Source of the DNA: Acidimicrobiaceae bacterium
GTDB taxonomy: Bacteria; Actinomycetota; Acidimicrobiia; Acidimicrobiales; RAAP-2
DNA length: 62,678 bases
Assembly: GCA_003167415.1 (NCBI GenBank)
Contig: PMTF01000028.1
Location: forward strand, 1-62,678
Reading direction: 5' to 3'
Below are positions 1 through 7,611 of this stretch, piece by piece (the stretch's first letter is position 1; every line of letters starts with the position of its first letter). The notes beneath the pieces are model-generated. The model was not told the origin of the DNA, did no database searches, and saw only the letters and a program-made list of their open reading frames with translations. Made by a program: the position numbers and the translations under genes.

Positions 1-1
1 A

Positions 2-943
2 GTTTCCTACACATTGTTTGTTACCGTGTTTCCGCTCCTCCTCCTTCTGGTGACGATATTGGGCATCGTGCTGGCCGGTATCCCTTCGGATCGCGCGCGA
101 GTTCTGCATTCGGCCCTCGGACAGTTTCCCATTATTGGCCAACAACTCGGTCATAACCTTCACGCCATAAAACGAAGTTCGGTGTTCGGTCTCGTATTTG
201 GGATCGTCGGTCTGGTCTACGGCTCAACGGGACTTGCACAAGCTGGGCTCTATTCTATGGAGCAGATCTGGAATATTCCGGCGGCGGTGCGGCCCAATTA
301 CTTCACTCGAATGATTCGCGCTGGCATTTTCCTCGTCGTGCTGGCAGTCGGCCTGATCGTCACTACCGCGCTCACTGGATTTGGCACATTCGGAAAGCAC
401 AACTTCTGGCTTGGGGCTTTAGGAGAGGTACTCGCCGTCATCGTTAACGTGGCGCTCTACCTCGCCGCATTTCGTACGCTCACTCCGCGGCAGGTGGCCA
501 CGCGTTCCCTGATTCCGGGCGTGATCATTGGGGGTGTGGTTTGGACGATCCTTCAAGCCGCAGGCGGTTACGTGGTGGGACATGACCTCAAGGGAGCGAG
601 CGCTCTTTACGGGCTCTTCGGCCTCGTGCTGGGGTTGGTCGCCTGGATCTTTCTTGGTGCAGAGATCACGCTCTATGCAGCGGAGATCAACACTGTCCTT
701 CATCATCGATTGTGGCCAAGGGGTTTGGTGCAACCCCCGCTAACCGATGCCGATCAACGTTCGCTCGCTTTCCAAGTCACCCAGAATCAGCGGCGTCCCG
801 AACAAGAGGTCATTACCCGCTTTAAGGGAAGACCGATGACTCAAGACGAATACCGCGAGCGCGGCTACGAAGGCGACGATGCGGCTCCGGGGATCGAACG
901 TCGGGCTCCTGCGAATTCTGACGAGCCTCAGACTGATTCGTAA
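2..943 (+). CDS. YihY/BrkB-family inner-membrane protein, 5' truncated by the window edge
   Basis: The reading frame is open from base 2, and its first visible residues (VSYT before LFVTVFPLL) match the end of the usual BrkB opening (AxxLTYYxxLSLFPLL), so the true start lies upstream of the window. Several hydrophobic helices follow, including residues with GTFGKHNFWLG and a GVVWTILQAAGGYVV helix. A charged cytosolic tail follows, ending in TQDEYRERGYEGDD. The family (UPF0761) is an integral membrane protein of uncertain transport function, once annotated as ribonuclease BN in error. A TTG at 14 is in frame but is unlikely to be the start. Family call is firm; function is not known. Confidence 0.85.
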   Translation, partial: VSYTLFVTVFPLLLLLVTILGIVLAGIPSDRARVLHSALGQFPIIGQQLGHNLHAIKRSSVFGLVFGIVGLVYGSTGLAQAGLYSMEQIWNIPAAVRPNYFTRMIRAGIFLVVLAVGLIVTTALTGFGTFGKHNFWLGALGEVLAVIVNVALYLAAFRTLTPRQVATRSLIPGVIIGGVVWTILQAAGGYVVGHDLKGASALYGLFGLVLGLVAWIFLGAEITLYAAEINTVLHHRLWPRGLVQPPLTDADQRSLAFQVTQNQRRPEQEVITRFKGRPMTQDEYRERGYEGDDAAPGIERRAPANSDEPQTDS

Positions 944-1068
944 CGGAATATCTCGTCGATGGCCATGGAAGGTGATCCTGATGGTAGGGGGTGGGCAGGC
1001 CAATCGCATTGCATGTCGAGAGACGAAGTGCTCTCGAGCTGGTGCCACGTACAAGCTCGCTCACCAAC

Positions 1069-1848
1069 TCAACTCGTCGTGCGCACGCGCATCGCGGTGT
1101 TGATGACGTCCAACGCGTACGCGTAGCCGAAGGGTGCTCTCGCTCGGCGTCGGGCGCTCGTCACGACTCGAATCGCCGAGTCGTAGTGGGTGCGCGCACC
1201 GTGCGCCACGAGAGCGCGATTCAACGCACGATCTTCTCCCGTTTTCAACGGCGCGAATCCTCCCGCCGCAAGATAGGCCGCACCGTTAAAGCCGAGGCTC
1301 GTCCCGTGTATCGGATGGATCTCCTCCTCGTACTCGTTTTGCCACCACGCGCGAGTGTCGCTCCGATGTTCCGACCAGTCAGCTACCGCGACGCGACCTG
1401 ACCAGTGGTCCACTCCGACTTCGTGCTGGATCACCTGGGTCGAGAGCCAGTCCCTCGGTACGCGCGAATCAGCGTCGGTCGTAGCGAGCCAGACCTCCGA
1501 GGGACTGAATCGCGACCACTGAGTCAGCAGTGTCGAACAACCCAGACCGCGGGCGTACCCGACGTTTGTCGCGTGACAGATGACGATGGACACGTCGATG
1601 AAACTTCGGTCTCGAGCGAGATTGTGCTGCCATTCGCGAGCGATCTCCTCACTGTCGTCGGTGCACGCGTCAAGGACGATCGCCGCCTTCAGGCTTACGT
1701 CCCACTGGCTCAACTCATCGAACGCGTCGACCAACGACCTAAGAGCCTCGGCGAGTAACGATTGCTCGTTGTGCGCCGGGACGACGACGCCGACAGCCGA
1801 GGTTCGAACAAGCGGCGTCGATCGGAACTTCACGTCACGCGCTCCCAC
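1069..1848 (-). CDS. Family 2 glycosyltransferase
   Basis: This 259-aa GT-A enzyme has a nucleotide-binding start VVVPAHNEQS (21-30), an acidic ACTDD segment near 61-65 and the metal-binding DAD triplet at 125-127. It has no membrane helices, so it is probably a soluble sugar transferase. It is the last gene of a four-gene minus-strand operon and overlaps the end of the methyltransferase gene by 19 bp. In this context it may glycosylate a small molecule or surface component that the upstream deacetylase, dehydrogenase-like and methyltransferase proteins also modify. Donor and acceptor cannot be read from the sequence. Confidence 0.85.
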   Translation of the reverse strand: MGARDVKFRSTPLVRTSAVGVVVPAHNEQSLLAEALRSLVDAFDELSQWDVSLKAAIVLDACTDDSEEIAREWQHNLARDRSFIDVSIVICHATNVGYARGLGCSTLLTQWSRFSPSEVWLATTDADSRVPRDWLSTQVIQHEVGVDHWSGRVAVADWSEHRSDTRAWWQNEYEEEIHPIHGTSLGFNGAAYLAAGGFAPLKTGEDRALNRALVAHGARTHYDSAIRVVTSARRRARAPFGYAYALDVINTAMRVRTTS

Positions 1849-2399
1849 AGATCAAGCGTGAACTCCTCCTCGAGGTGGTGGACGATTCTTCGCAACTGGT
1901 CGTTGGCGTTTATTAGTTCGTGTGCACGATCGCCCGTGAGTGGATAGTCCGTTTCGCCGCGCCAATGAACACCGATGACGTGCGCCCCCGGGAGTGTCGA
2001 GCGAACGATCAGTGCGAGGATATCTCGAAGCGATCCAGCGTCAAAATAGTACGCGACCTCACTCAACACGACGAGGTCGAATACTTCGTCGGGCCACGAC
2101 CCGGGGATGGCACGCGACTCCACCACCACGTTCTCGTACTTTCTCAATCGCTGCTTGGCTTGTTCCAGGGCACTTGAAACGATGTCCGTAGCGAGTAGAC
2201 GCTCGCAACGCGACGCCAGAAGTTCACTCAGGACGCCAATGGAGCAACCGGGCTCGAACGCGTTGTGGTAGCGCTCTCTCGGCAGCGAGTTGATCGTCAA
2301 CGCGTACTTGCGCTGTTCGTACGAACTCGTCGCAAAGTTCCACGGGTCAGTACTTTCGTCGTACATGTTTTGGAAGTATTCGCGATCGGTCGAAGTCAT
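1830..2399 (-). CDS. NodS-like SAM-dependent methyltransferase
   Basis: The 189-aa product starts MTSTDREYF. This start is chosen because its ATG overlaps the stop of the PIG-L gene in an ATGA junction; the frame is open for 46 more codons upstream but those lie inside the PIG-L gene. The N-terminal NMYDESTDPWNF segment is typical of NodS-type methyltransferases, followed by the SAM-binding loop EPGCSIGVL (49-57) and an acidic ATDIV strand. NodS-like proteins N-methylate amino sugars after deacetylation. That fits the adjacent PIG-L deacetylase and suggests an amino-sugar-containing product, which is inference. Confidence 0.85.
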   Translation of the reverse strand: MTSTDREYFQNMYDESTDPWNFATSSYEQRKYALTINSLPRERYHNAFEPGCSIGVLSELLASRCERLLATDIVSSALEQAKQRLRKYENVVVESRAIPGSWPDEVFDLVVLSEVAYYFDAGSLRDILALIVRSTLPGAHVIGVHWRGETDYPLTGDRAHELINANDQLRRIVHHLEEEFTLDLWERVT

Positions 2400-3160
2400 C
2401 ACGTCCACGTCACCTGGTCGACGTACACCTCGTAGGGTCGCCAGAATCGGCGCATCAGTGGCGCCGGGAGCACCGGCGCGTCGGCGAGGTCGGGCCCGAT
2501 GGGATGAGTCTGGGACAGAAACGCCTCCGTCGACCACCGCTTGCGCGCGCGCGCCCTTCGATTCAGGTCCAGACGGCGACAGTGGCGCCAGGGGATGTCC
2601 GATCCCTGCGGGTCAGCCCAGTGCCAGGCCCAGACGAAGTAGCCGAAGACGCCGACGTCCACGCGACGACTCGCTCCAAGAGCTGCCTCGCCACAAGCGT
2701 CGTGATCGGGATGCCCGTCGAGGCGCCACGGCGCGACGCATAGATCTCCAGGCTCCAGGATGTTCGCCAGGGCTTCGTCCAAGTGCGTTCGATGCTGTGC
2801 CACTTCGCCGTCGGGGAGATGAAGTCGCAGGATGTCAGGTTTCTCCCAACCCAACCGACGAAGCGCTATCCGCGATTCATGGAAGCGCACGGTGGCGAGA
2901 TCAAGCCCCTTGGCCACGCCGGAGTCAGGATGAGAACCCTCACCGTCAGTGACCGCGACAACCTTGAGGGGAACGCGCCGAGCCAGGGCAACTTGGATGA
3001 GACCCCCGGCGCCGAGTACTTCGTCGTCGGGGTGCGGCGCCACGACAATCACACGTTGAGCGCGGGGCAACACCAGGGGTTCGAGTCCTACATGGCGCCC
3101 AGACGCCTTCCACTGCGCTTCAGGCCGCCCGAGGTGCTCGTCGTCCACGGTCAGTTCCAC
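2399..3160 (-). CDS. PIG-L (LmbE-like) family deacetylase
   Basis: The 253-aa protein has the zinc-binding motif APHPDDE at 41-47 and the second metal site HPDH at 150-153, both hallmarks of the PIG-L/MshB/LmbE N-acetyl-sugar deacetylases. It is cytosolic, with no signal peptide. Its start overlaps the acyl-CoA dehydrogenase-like gene by 10 bp and its stop overlaps the methyltransferase start, so translation is coupled. The natural substrate is probably an N-acylated amino sugar or glycoconjugate. MshB in mycothiol synthesis is a family member, but this protein sits in a different conserved cluster and is unlikely to be MshB. Confidence 0.9.
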   Translation of the reverse strand: MELTVDDEHLGRPEAQWKASGRHVGLEPLVLPRAQRVIVVAPHPDDEVLGAGGLIQVALARRVPLKVVAVTDGEGSHPDSGVAKGLDLATVRFHESRIALRRLGWEKPDILRLHLPDGEVAQHRTHLDEALANILEPGDLCVAPWRLDGHPDHDACGEAALGASRRVDVGVFGYFVWAWHWADPQGSDIPWRHCRRLDLNRRARARKRWSTEAFLSQTHPIGPDLADAPVLPAPLMRRFWRPYEVYVDQVTWT

Positions 3161-4116
3161 GGACCGCGCCCTTTCGCGAGTCGACCAAGTTCGGCTGCGT
3201 CGACGCCGCCGTGGTGTTGCGACAAGTAGACGAAGAGATCCGCCGCCCGGCGTGATTGTTCCGCGTCGTGACAGAGGGGTCGAGCGCCTCCCGCGGACCC
3301 CACGAGGGCGAGTACTTCCGTTGCCGCGTCGTGGACGACTTGTCGCGTGACGAATGCTCGATAGCGAGCCTGTCCGCTTTCGTCGGTGGGATCGGCGTCG
3401 ATGGCGTCGGCGGTTCCTTTCAACACGTCGCGCATTGCCTCAAGTGCGGCCACGGCCAATCCCAGATCGGCGAGCGCGTGTTCGTTGGCTTCGGCGCCCA
3501 ACGAGTTGGCAAGATTGTTCACCAGACCAACGGCCCCGCCGTACCAACATGCGGCGACGCCTGACGCACCGAACCAAAACCCTGGACGCGCGGTATAGAA
3601 GTCCGGCGGCCCGACGACGTGAGTATCGGGAATGACGGGACCGGCGAACTCAAGCGTTTCACTCACCGAGTCCCCCATACCGACGGCGGGCCACGAGTCA
3701 TGTTTGACGGCCGCGACGTATTCATCGAGCGCCACGTCAAACAGTCGATAACCGTCTTCGGTCTCCGCCGAGACGAGGGCCCGATCGATGACCCCACTAC
3801 CGGAGCAGAACTCCTTACTTCCGGTCAGACGCCAACCATCCTCCACTCGCTCGGCCGACGTACCGCCGTGTCGCGACCTCGCCGCCCACACGCCGTACGA
3901 GGATCGTTCGTCAATGGGCTTGGAGCCAGCCTCGGACAGAATCGCCAACGCGTCAACATGCCCTTCGGACAACCTTCCAACGGAAAGGTCCCGAGACGAC
4001 CACGCCGCGAGCACTTCGAAGCGACGCCAGGTGTTGCCCGAACCGGGCAGCGGAAGTTCTGCCGCGTCGGTCCGAACGAACTCCTTGAATATTGGCTGAA
4101 CACGCGACATCATCAC
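3151..4116 (-). CDS. Acyl-CoA dehydrogenase-like flavoprotein
   Basis: This 321-aa protein is shorter than typical acyl-CoA dehydrogenases (about 380 aa). It keeps the middle beta domain (GWRLTGSKEFCSGSGVIDRALVSA) and the C-terminal helical bundle (RQVVHDAATEVLALVGSAGGARP), but the N-terminal helical domain is reduced. It is the first gene of the operon with PIG-L, NodS-like methyltransferase and GT2. Its role there is unknown; it could oxidise an acyl or amino-sugar-linked intermediate. The start MMMSRV has two further in-frame ATGs, so the exact start is uncertain by 2-3 codons. Confidence 0.8.
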   Translation of the reverse strand: MMMSRVQPIFKEFVRTDAAELPLPGSGNTWRRFEVLAAWSSRDLSVGRLSEGHVDALAILSEAGSKPIDERSSYGVWAARSRHGGTSAERVEDGWRLTGSKEFCSGSGVIDRALVSAETEDGYRLFDVALDEYVAAVKHDSWPAVGMGDSVSETLEFAGPVIPDTHVVGPPDFYTARPGFWFGASGVAACWYGGAVGLVNNLANSLGAEANEHALADLGLAVAALEAMRDVLKGTADAIDADPTDESGQARYRAFVTRQVVHDAATEVLALVGSAGGARPLCHDAEQSRRAADLFVYLSQHHGGVDAAELGRLAKGRGPWN

Positions 4117-4232
4117 CTACTTGAGTTCCTATATTAAGCGCGACGACGAGTGTTACACTTCGCCTTAGGACGTCAAGACCCCGCATCCCTCTCACCTGAC
4201 ACCTGGTCAGGGACGCGAGAAGGAGGTATGAC

Positions 4233-4496
4233 GTGGGTCTTCCCGGAATGGTGCTCAGCGCCATCGCAGCTGCCGCAGGGGCGATTATGTACTGGGCCGT
4301 TACCTATCAAGGAACGGGCTTTCGTCTTTCAACCGTCGGTCTCATCCTCATGATTGCCGGGGCGTTTGGATTCGTCGTTTCGGCGATTGTCTTTGCCACG
4401 TCGCGACGCCAGGTAGGCACCGGCACTCACTCCATGGACCGCGAGGTCACCGACTCGGAAGGGCGCTCAAGTTCAGTGCACGAAGAGCGCACGTAA
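4233..4496 (+). CDS. Small two-helix membrane protein (DUF6458-like)
   Basis: The 87-aa product is read from a GTG preceded by a strong AGGAGG at 4221-4226 with 6-nt spacing. An overlapping ATG at 4228 is in another frame. There are two predicted membrane helices, AIAAAAGAIMYWAV and VGLILMIAGAFGFVVSAIVFA, followed by a polar acidic tail. The pattern resembles actinobacterial DUF6458 proteins of unknown function. It lies just upstream of a CsbD-like gene and another small membrane gene, suggesting a stress-response group. Confidence 0.7.
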   Translation: MGLPGMVLSAIAAAAGAIMYWAVTYQGTGFRLSTVGLILMIAGAFGFVVSAIVFATSRRQVGTGTHSMDREVTDSEGRSSSVHEERT

Positions 4497-4622
4497 CGGA
4501 TACTGGTGCAAGTGGAGTCCACGTTGTTAACGATCCAGGTTGCTTCGAAAAGGACCTGGTTGACGCGCAGCCGAAGTTGACAGGCTGTTTTTGATTATCA
4601 CAACCAAGAAGGATGGCGCATA

Positions 4623-4847
4623 ATGGCAGGAAAAATTGAGAAGTCGAAGGGCAAGGTCAAGGTAGCAGTCGGAAGCCTTACTGGTAACAAAGAGTTGGAA
4701 TCCGAGGGCAAGATCGACCGTCGGACTGGGGAGGCGAAGGAGAAGATTGGCCGTGTGAAGAGGAAGGTCGAGGGGACGGCCGAAAAGGCTGAGCGCAAAG
4801 CCACAAAGGCGATTGACAAGGCCGGGGACGCCGCGCGCCGCAAGTAG
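4623..4847 (+). CDS. CsbD-family stress-response protein
   Basis: This 74-aa protein is highly charged and helical, rich in Lys, Glu, Ala and Gly (MAGKIEKSKGKVKVAVG, ending DKAGDAARRK). The pattern KxKGxxKxxxGxLTGxxxLxxEGKxD is characteristic of the CsbD family, which is induced by general stress or osmotic shock in other bacteria and has no known biochemical activity. An AAGAAGG element lies about 9 nt before the ATG. It sits between two small membrane-protein genes on the same strand. Confidence 0.9.
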   Translation: MAGKIEKSKGKVKVAVGSLTGNKELESEGKIDRRTGEAKEKIGRVKRKVEGTAEKAERKATKAIDKAGDAARRK

Positions 4848-4941
4848 TTTTTGATCTCCGCGCTCATCGCCGTGCCCTTTGAAGCGGCGAAATCGCGGCG
4901 GTCGGCATTATGAAAATTTAGGTTCTAGCACTGGAGGCATT

Positions 4942-5097
4942 GTGATTATTTTCGGTTTGATTCTTCTCCTCATTGGGTTCGTCACGGGGATTGCGATTGT
5001 GTGGACAATCGGAGTGATTGTGCTCGTAGTTGGATTGGTTCTCTGGCTCCTTGGAGCACTGGGTCACGCAGTTGGCGGCCGACGCCACTACTACTAG
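4942..5097 (+). CDS. DUF6131-like two-helix membrane protein
   Basis: The frame is open from a TTG at 4879, but GTG at 4942 is preferred. It has GGAGG at 4933-4937 and gives the family's usual opening (VIIFGLILLLIGF). The 51-aa product has two hydrophobic helices and ends GHAVGGRRHYY, the typical basic/aromatic tail of DUF6131 proteins in Actinobacteria. Function is unknown. Together with the two preceding genes it forms a small cluster of stress-type membrane and hydrophilin-like proteins. Confidence 0.75.
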   Translation: MIIFGLILLLIGFVTGIAIVWTIGVIVLVVGLVLWLLGALGHAVGGRRHYY

Positions 5098-5319
5098 GTC
5101 ATGATTCGTCGTTTCCCTCGACGGAGGCGAACGGCATTACTGGAGACACACGAGGCCCATCCAACGTTGAAGCAGAAGACTTGCGCTGAAGTGATGCTGT
5201 TAGAAACGCGTGACAACGCATTCGTCAACAATTCTTCTGCTCAATGCATGCAATCGTCCGCAAACCCCGCTCACTCACCCTGTCGAAATGATTCGATGGT
5301 CTTCGTGGCAGCACATACT

Positions 5320-6009
5320 TCATGAATCTCGAATCTGAGGCGATTTTGGTGATTCACTCTCCGGTTCAGCGTTTCGGGCATTAACCAGATCCTCGATGAC
5401 CTCCTGGTCCGAAGTTTGTCCGAAGTCCTCGTACCACTGCCCAACAGAAAACGGTCCCTCAGCTCGTACCAACGACACAAACTGGTCGGTGACTCGTTCC
5501 ATGCGAATCGCGGCGGCGACACTAGTGACGGGAACGGCCACGATGACTCGCGTCGCACCTCGAGCTCGTGCGACATTGCACGCCGCGCGGGCTGTGGCGC
5601 CGGTCGCCAGACCATCATCGACGATCACGACCGCCTCGTTCTCGAGAGTGATGGCGGGAACACTCTCTCGATACAAACGAACTCGCTCCTCGAGTGCGGC
5701 GCGCTCTTCGGCGACTACGCGCTCAAACTGCGCGTCCGTCACGCTGAACCGCTTCGCCGTGGCGGGCTCGACGTCCAGCACTCCGCCCTCGCCTATCGCT
5801 CCCATCGCCAATTCGGGCTGCAACGGAACGCCGACTTTGCGAACGACCAGCACATCCAAGCGACACAGCAAAATTCGAGCGACTTCGTAGGCCACGGGCA
5901 CGCCACCTCGTGGAAGGCCGACGACCACCACGTCCTTGTCGCTCAGCACTTCGGCGAGTCGCGTCCCCAAGCGACGTCCCGCGTCTCTTCGGTTAATGAA
6001 CGGTTTCAC
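5320..6009 (-). CDS. Phosphoribosyltransferase-family protein
   Basis: The 229-aa protein carries the PRPP-binding motif VVIVDDGLATGATA at 127-140 and an upstream VVGLPRGGVPVAYEVA segment, both typical of type-I phosphoribosyltransferases. The family with this GLPRGGVPVA start is widespread next to hydrolase or heat-shock genes and has no settled substrate. It is monocistronic here, flanked by intergenic DNA on both sides (5098-5319 holds no recognisable gene). Confidence 0.85.
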   Translation of the reverse strand: MKPFINRRDAGRRLGTRLAEVLSDKDVVVVGLPRGGVPVAYEVARILLCRLDVLVVRKVGVPLQPELAMGAIGEGGVLDVEPATAKRFSVTDAQFERVVAEERAALEERVRLYRESVPAITLENEAVVIVDDGLATGATARAACNVARARGATRVIVAVPVTSVAAAIRMERVTDQFVSLVRAEGPFSVGQWYEDFGQTSDQEVIEDLVNARNAEPESESPKSPQIRDS

Positions 6010-6162
6010 CTCTCACACCCCCTGCCCATTGCCGGTGGGGTAATCGAGACCGTCGCGACGTCGTTCATGGTTCAACGGTCCTCACCCATGCGGAGTATTT
6101 CCTTATGATGTCACTTTCTCAACAATCGAACAATCGCCAGAGTCGAGGTCTAGGTTCAGGTC

Positions 6163-6675
6163 GTGAAGGCCCTCGCGAAGTCTCTGATTGCGATTGTTCT
6201 GGTGTTTCTTGCCTTTGTCGTGGTTGTGGGACCGGGCGGAGTCGTGGCGGGCGCAGAGTATCCCTTCGGTATTGGCCCCTGGAGTTCCACCGGGCGCTAC
6301 TGCCACGACATCTACGAAATGACGCACTTCGCCGACGAGTGGCATCACTCTGATCAATCCATTCCTACGGCGAGTCAGAAAGCGACGTGGCTCGCGTTCG
6401 AGAAGACCTTGACCAAGACCGGCCCCCCGGTACCGCGCGCTGACTTCTCGGTGTGGTATCGAAACACGGGCAACGTGGCGAAGACGATGGAGAGCGAGAC
6501 CCCACCAATCAACAAGTGGTGGAATCAGAACTGCACCGATCCGATGATGGAGGCACCGGCAACTGTCAGCCACGTATGGTCGGGCATCAGGTCGCACGCC
6601 ACGTTCGCGCACTACCCCAAGAACGTCATCCGACTCGAGAACTTCGGCAAGAGGATCCCAACGAACGGTCTATGA
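6163..6675 (+). CDS. Secreted or membrane-anchored hypothetical protein
   Basis: A GTG start gives MKALAKSLIAIVLVFLAFVVVVGPGG, a basic N-terminus followed by a long hydrophobic helix, so the 170-aa product is exported or anchored. The rest contains many Trp and His residues (GRYCHDIYEMTHFADEWHHSDQS; NKWWNQNCTD) and two Cys that could form a disulfide. I recognise no family. It resembles in general style the other short secreted proteins at 6757 and 30424. Confidence 0.6.
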   Translation: MKALAKSLIAIVLVFLAFVVVVGPGGVVAGAEYPFGIGPWSSTGRYCHDIYEMTHFADEWHHSDQSIPTASQKATWLAFEKTLTKTGPPVPRADFSVWYRNTGNVAKTMESETPPINKWWNQNCTDPMMEAPATVSHVWSGIRSHATFAHYPKNVIRLENFGKRIPTNGL

Positions 6676-6756
6676 GATTTCTCCCCGGATAATATGGGGC
6701 CGGCTCATGCGAATTCAGAACTGCGTCATACGTTGCGAGCGCGCCAACCGTAATGT

Positions 6757-7479
6757 TCAGCCAATGACCGTGGCGTAAGGAATCGTGTTCGCGACCGCGG
6801 GCGCGTACCTGTGGACGTGTTCGCCCCACTTCGAGAAAGCGGTGGTCCCACCGCCCGTGGTGCCGGTGATCACCTCTTTTATCGGGAGGGTCCTCGACCC
6901 CGAGGAAATAGTCAAGACGCTCTTCGTCGCGGCGGCGGTGCTGGAGGCCGCCGTCTTCCAGGAGAGCTGGTAGTCCTTGGCCCTATCACCACTGACTTTG
7001 TACTTCGTTCCCTTAGCGAGGGGAAGGATTCCCGAGAGAACCGAGGTCGTGAGATTCGTGTGGAAGCTGGTGTAAGGCGACGTTCCGGCCTTCATCACGA
7101 CCGAGAGAGTACCGACCTTCTTCTGCTCGGCCGCGGTGAGGCCCATGATCTTCGTGAGACCGGTCGAGCTGCCGCTCAAATACGCGTCGGTCGGGGTGAC
7201 GATAATTTTCACCCTGTCTTTGCCCGACGTGATCGTCTCTTCGCCGAAGGTGGCGCCGATGTCGACAACCACCACGCTCTTAACGGTCCCGGTTTTTGAG
7301 GTGACGTAGATGTGCACGCCGGATTCTTTGGCCATGGCCTTTTGCGCGGCCTTCAGCACCGTTTTGGTCGTCGGATTCTTCACCGAGGCCTGGGCCGCAA
7401 TCGGCGTGACGGCGAGAACCAGGGTGACGCCGAGGGCGAGGGTGATGAGTTGGAGGGGGCGGCGAGGTGAAAAGGACAT
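6757..7479 (-). CDS. Secreted LppX/LprG-like protein
   Basis: Read from MSFSPRRP (residue 25 of the longest open frame), the product has a Sec signal peptide (PLQLITLALGVTLVLAVTPIAAQA) and about 210 exported residues. The body has the pattern of the LppX_LprAFG lipoprotein family: TVLKAAQKAMAKESGVHI, then VVVVDIGATFGEETI, a long central beta sheet and a C-terminal strand. There is no lipobox Cys, so it is probably released or loosely associated. Family members bind lipids or probe-like ligands at the cell envelope. The assignment rests on pattern only. Confidence 0.6.
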   Translation of the reverse strand: MSFSPRRPLQLITLALGVTLVLAVTPIAAQASVKNPTTKTVLKAAQKAMAKESGVHIYVTSKTGTVKSVVVVDIGATFGEETITSGKDRVKIIVTPTDAYLSGSSTGLTKIMGLTAAEQKKVGTLSVVMKAGTSPYTSFHTNLTTSVLSGILPLAKGTKYKVSGDRAKDYQLSWKTAASSTAAATKSVLTISSGSRTLPIKEVITGTTGGGTTAFSKWGEHVHRYAPAVANTIPYATVIG

Positions 7480-7611
7480 GGTCTCCAGCCTACGGTGAAT
7501 TGCCGCATCGATTCGTTCAGTGAACCAGCGGCGCGCTAGGACGGCCGCCAACGTGCCCCAAATGCGCGCAACCTATGCTGACGCCAGGACAGAATGTCCG
7601 GAGGTGATGAG

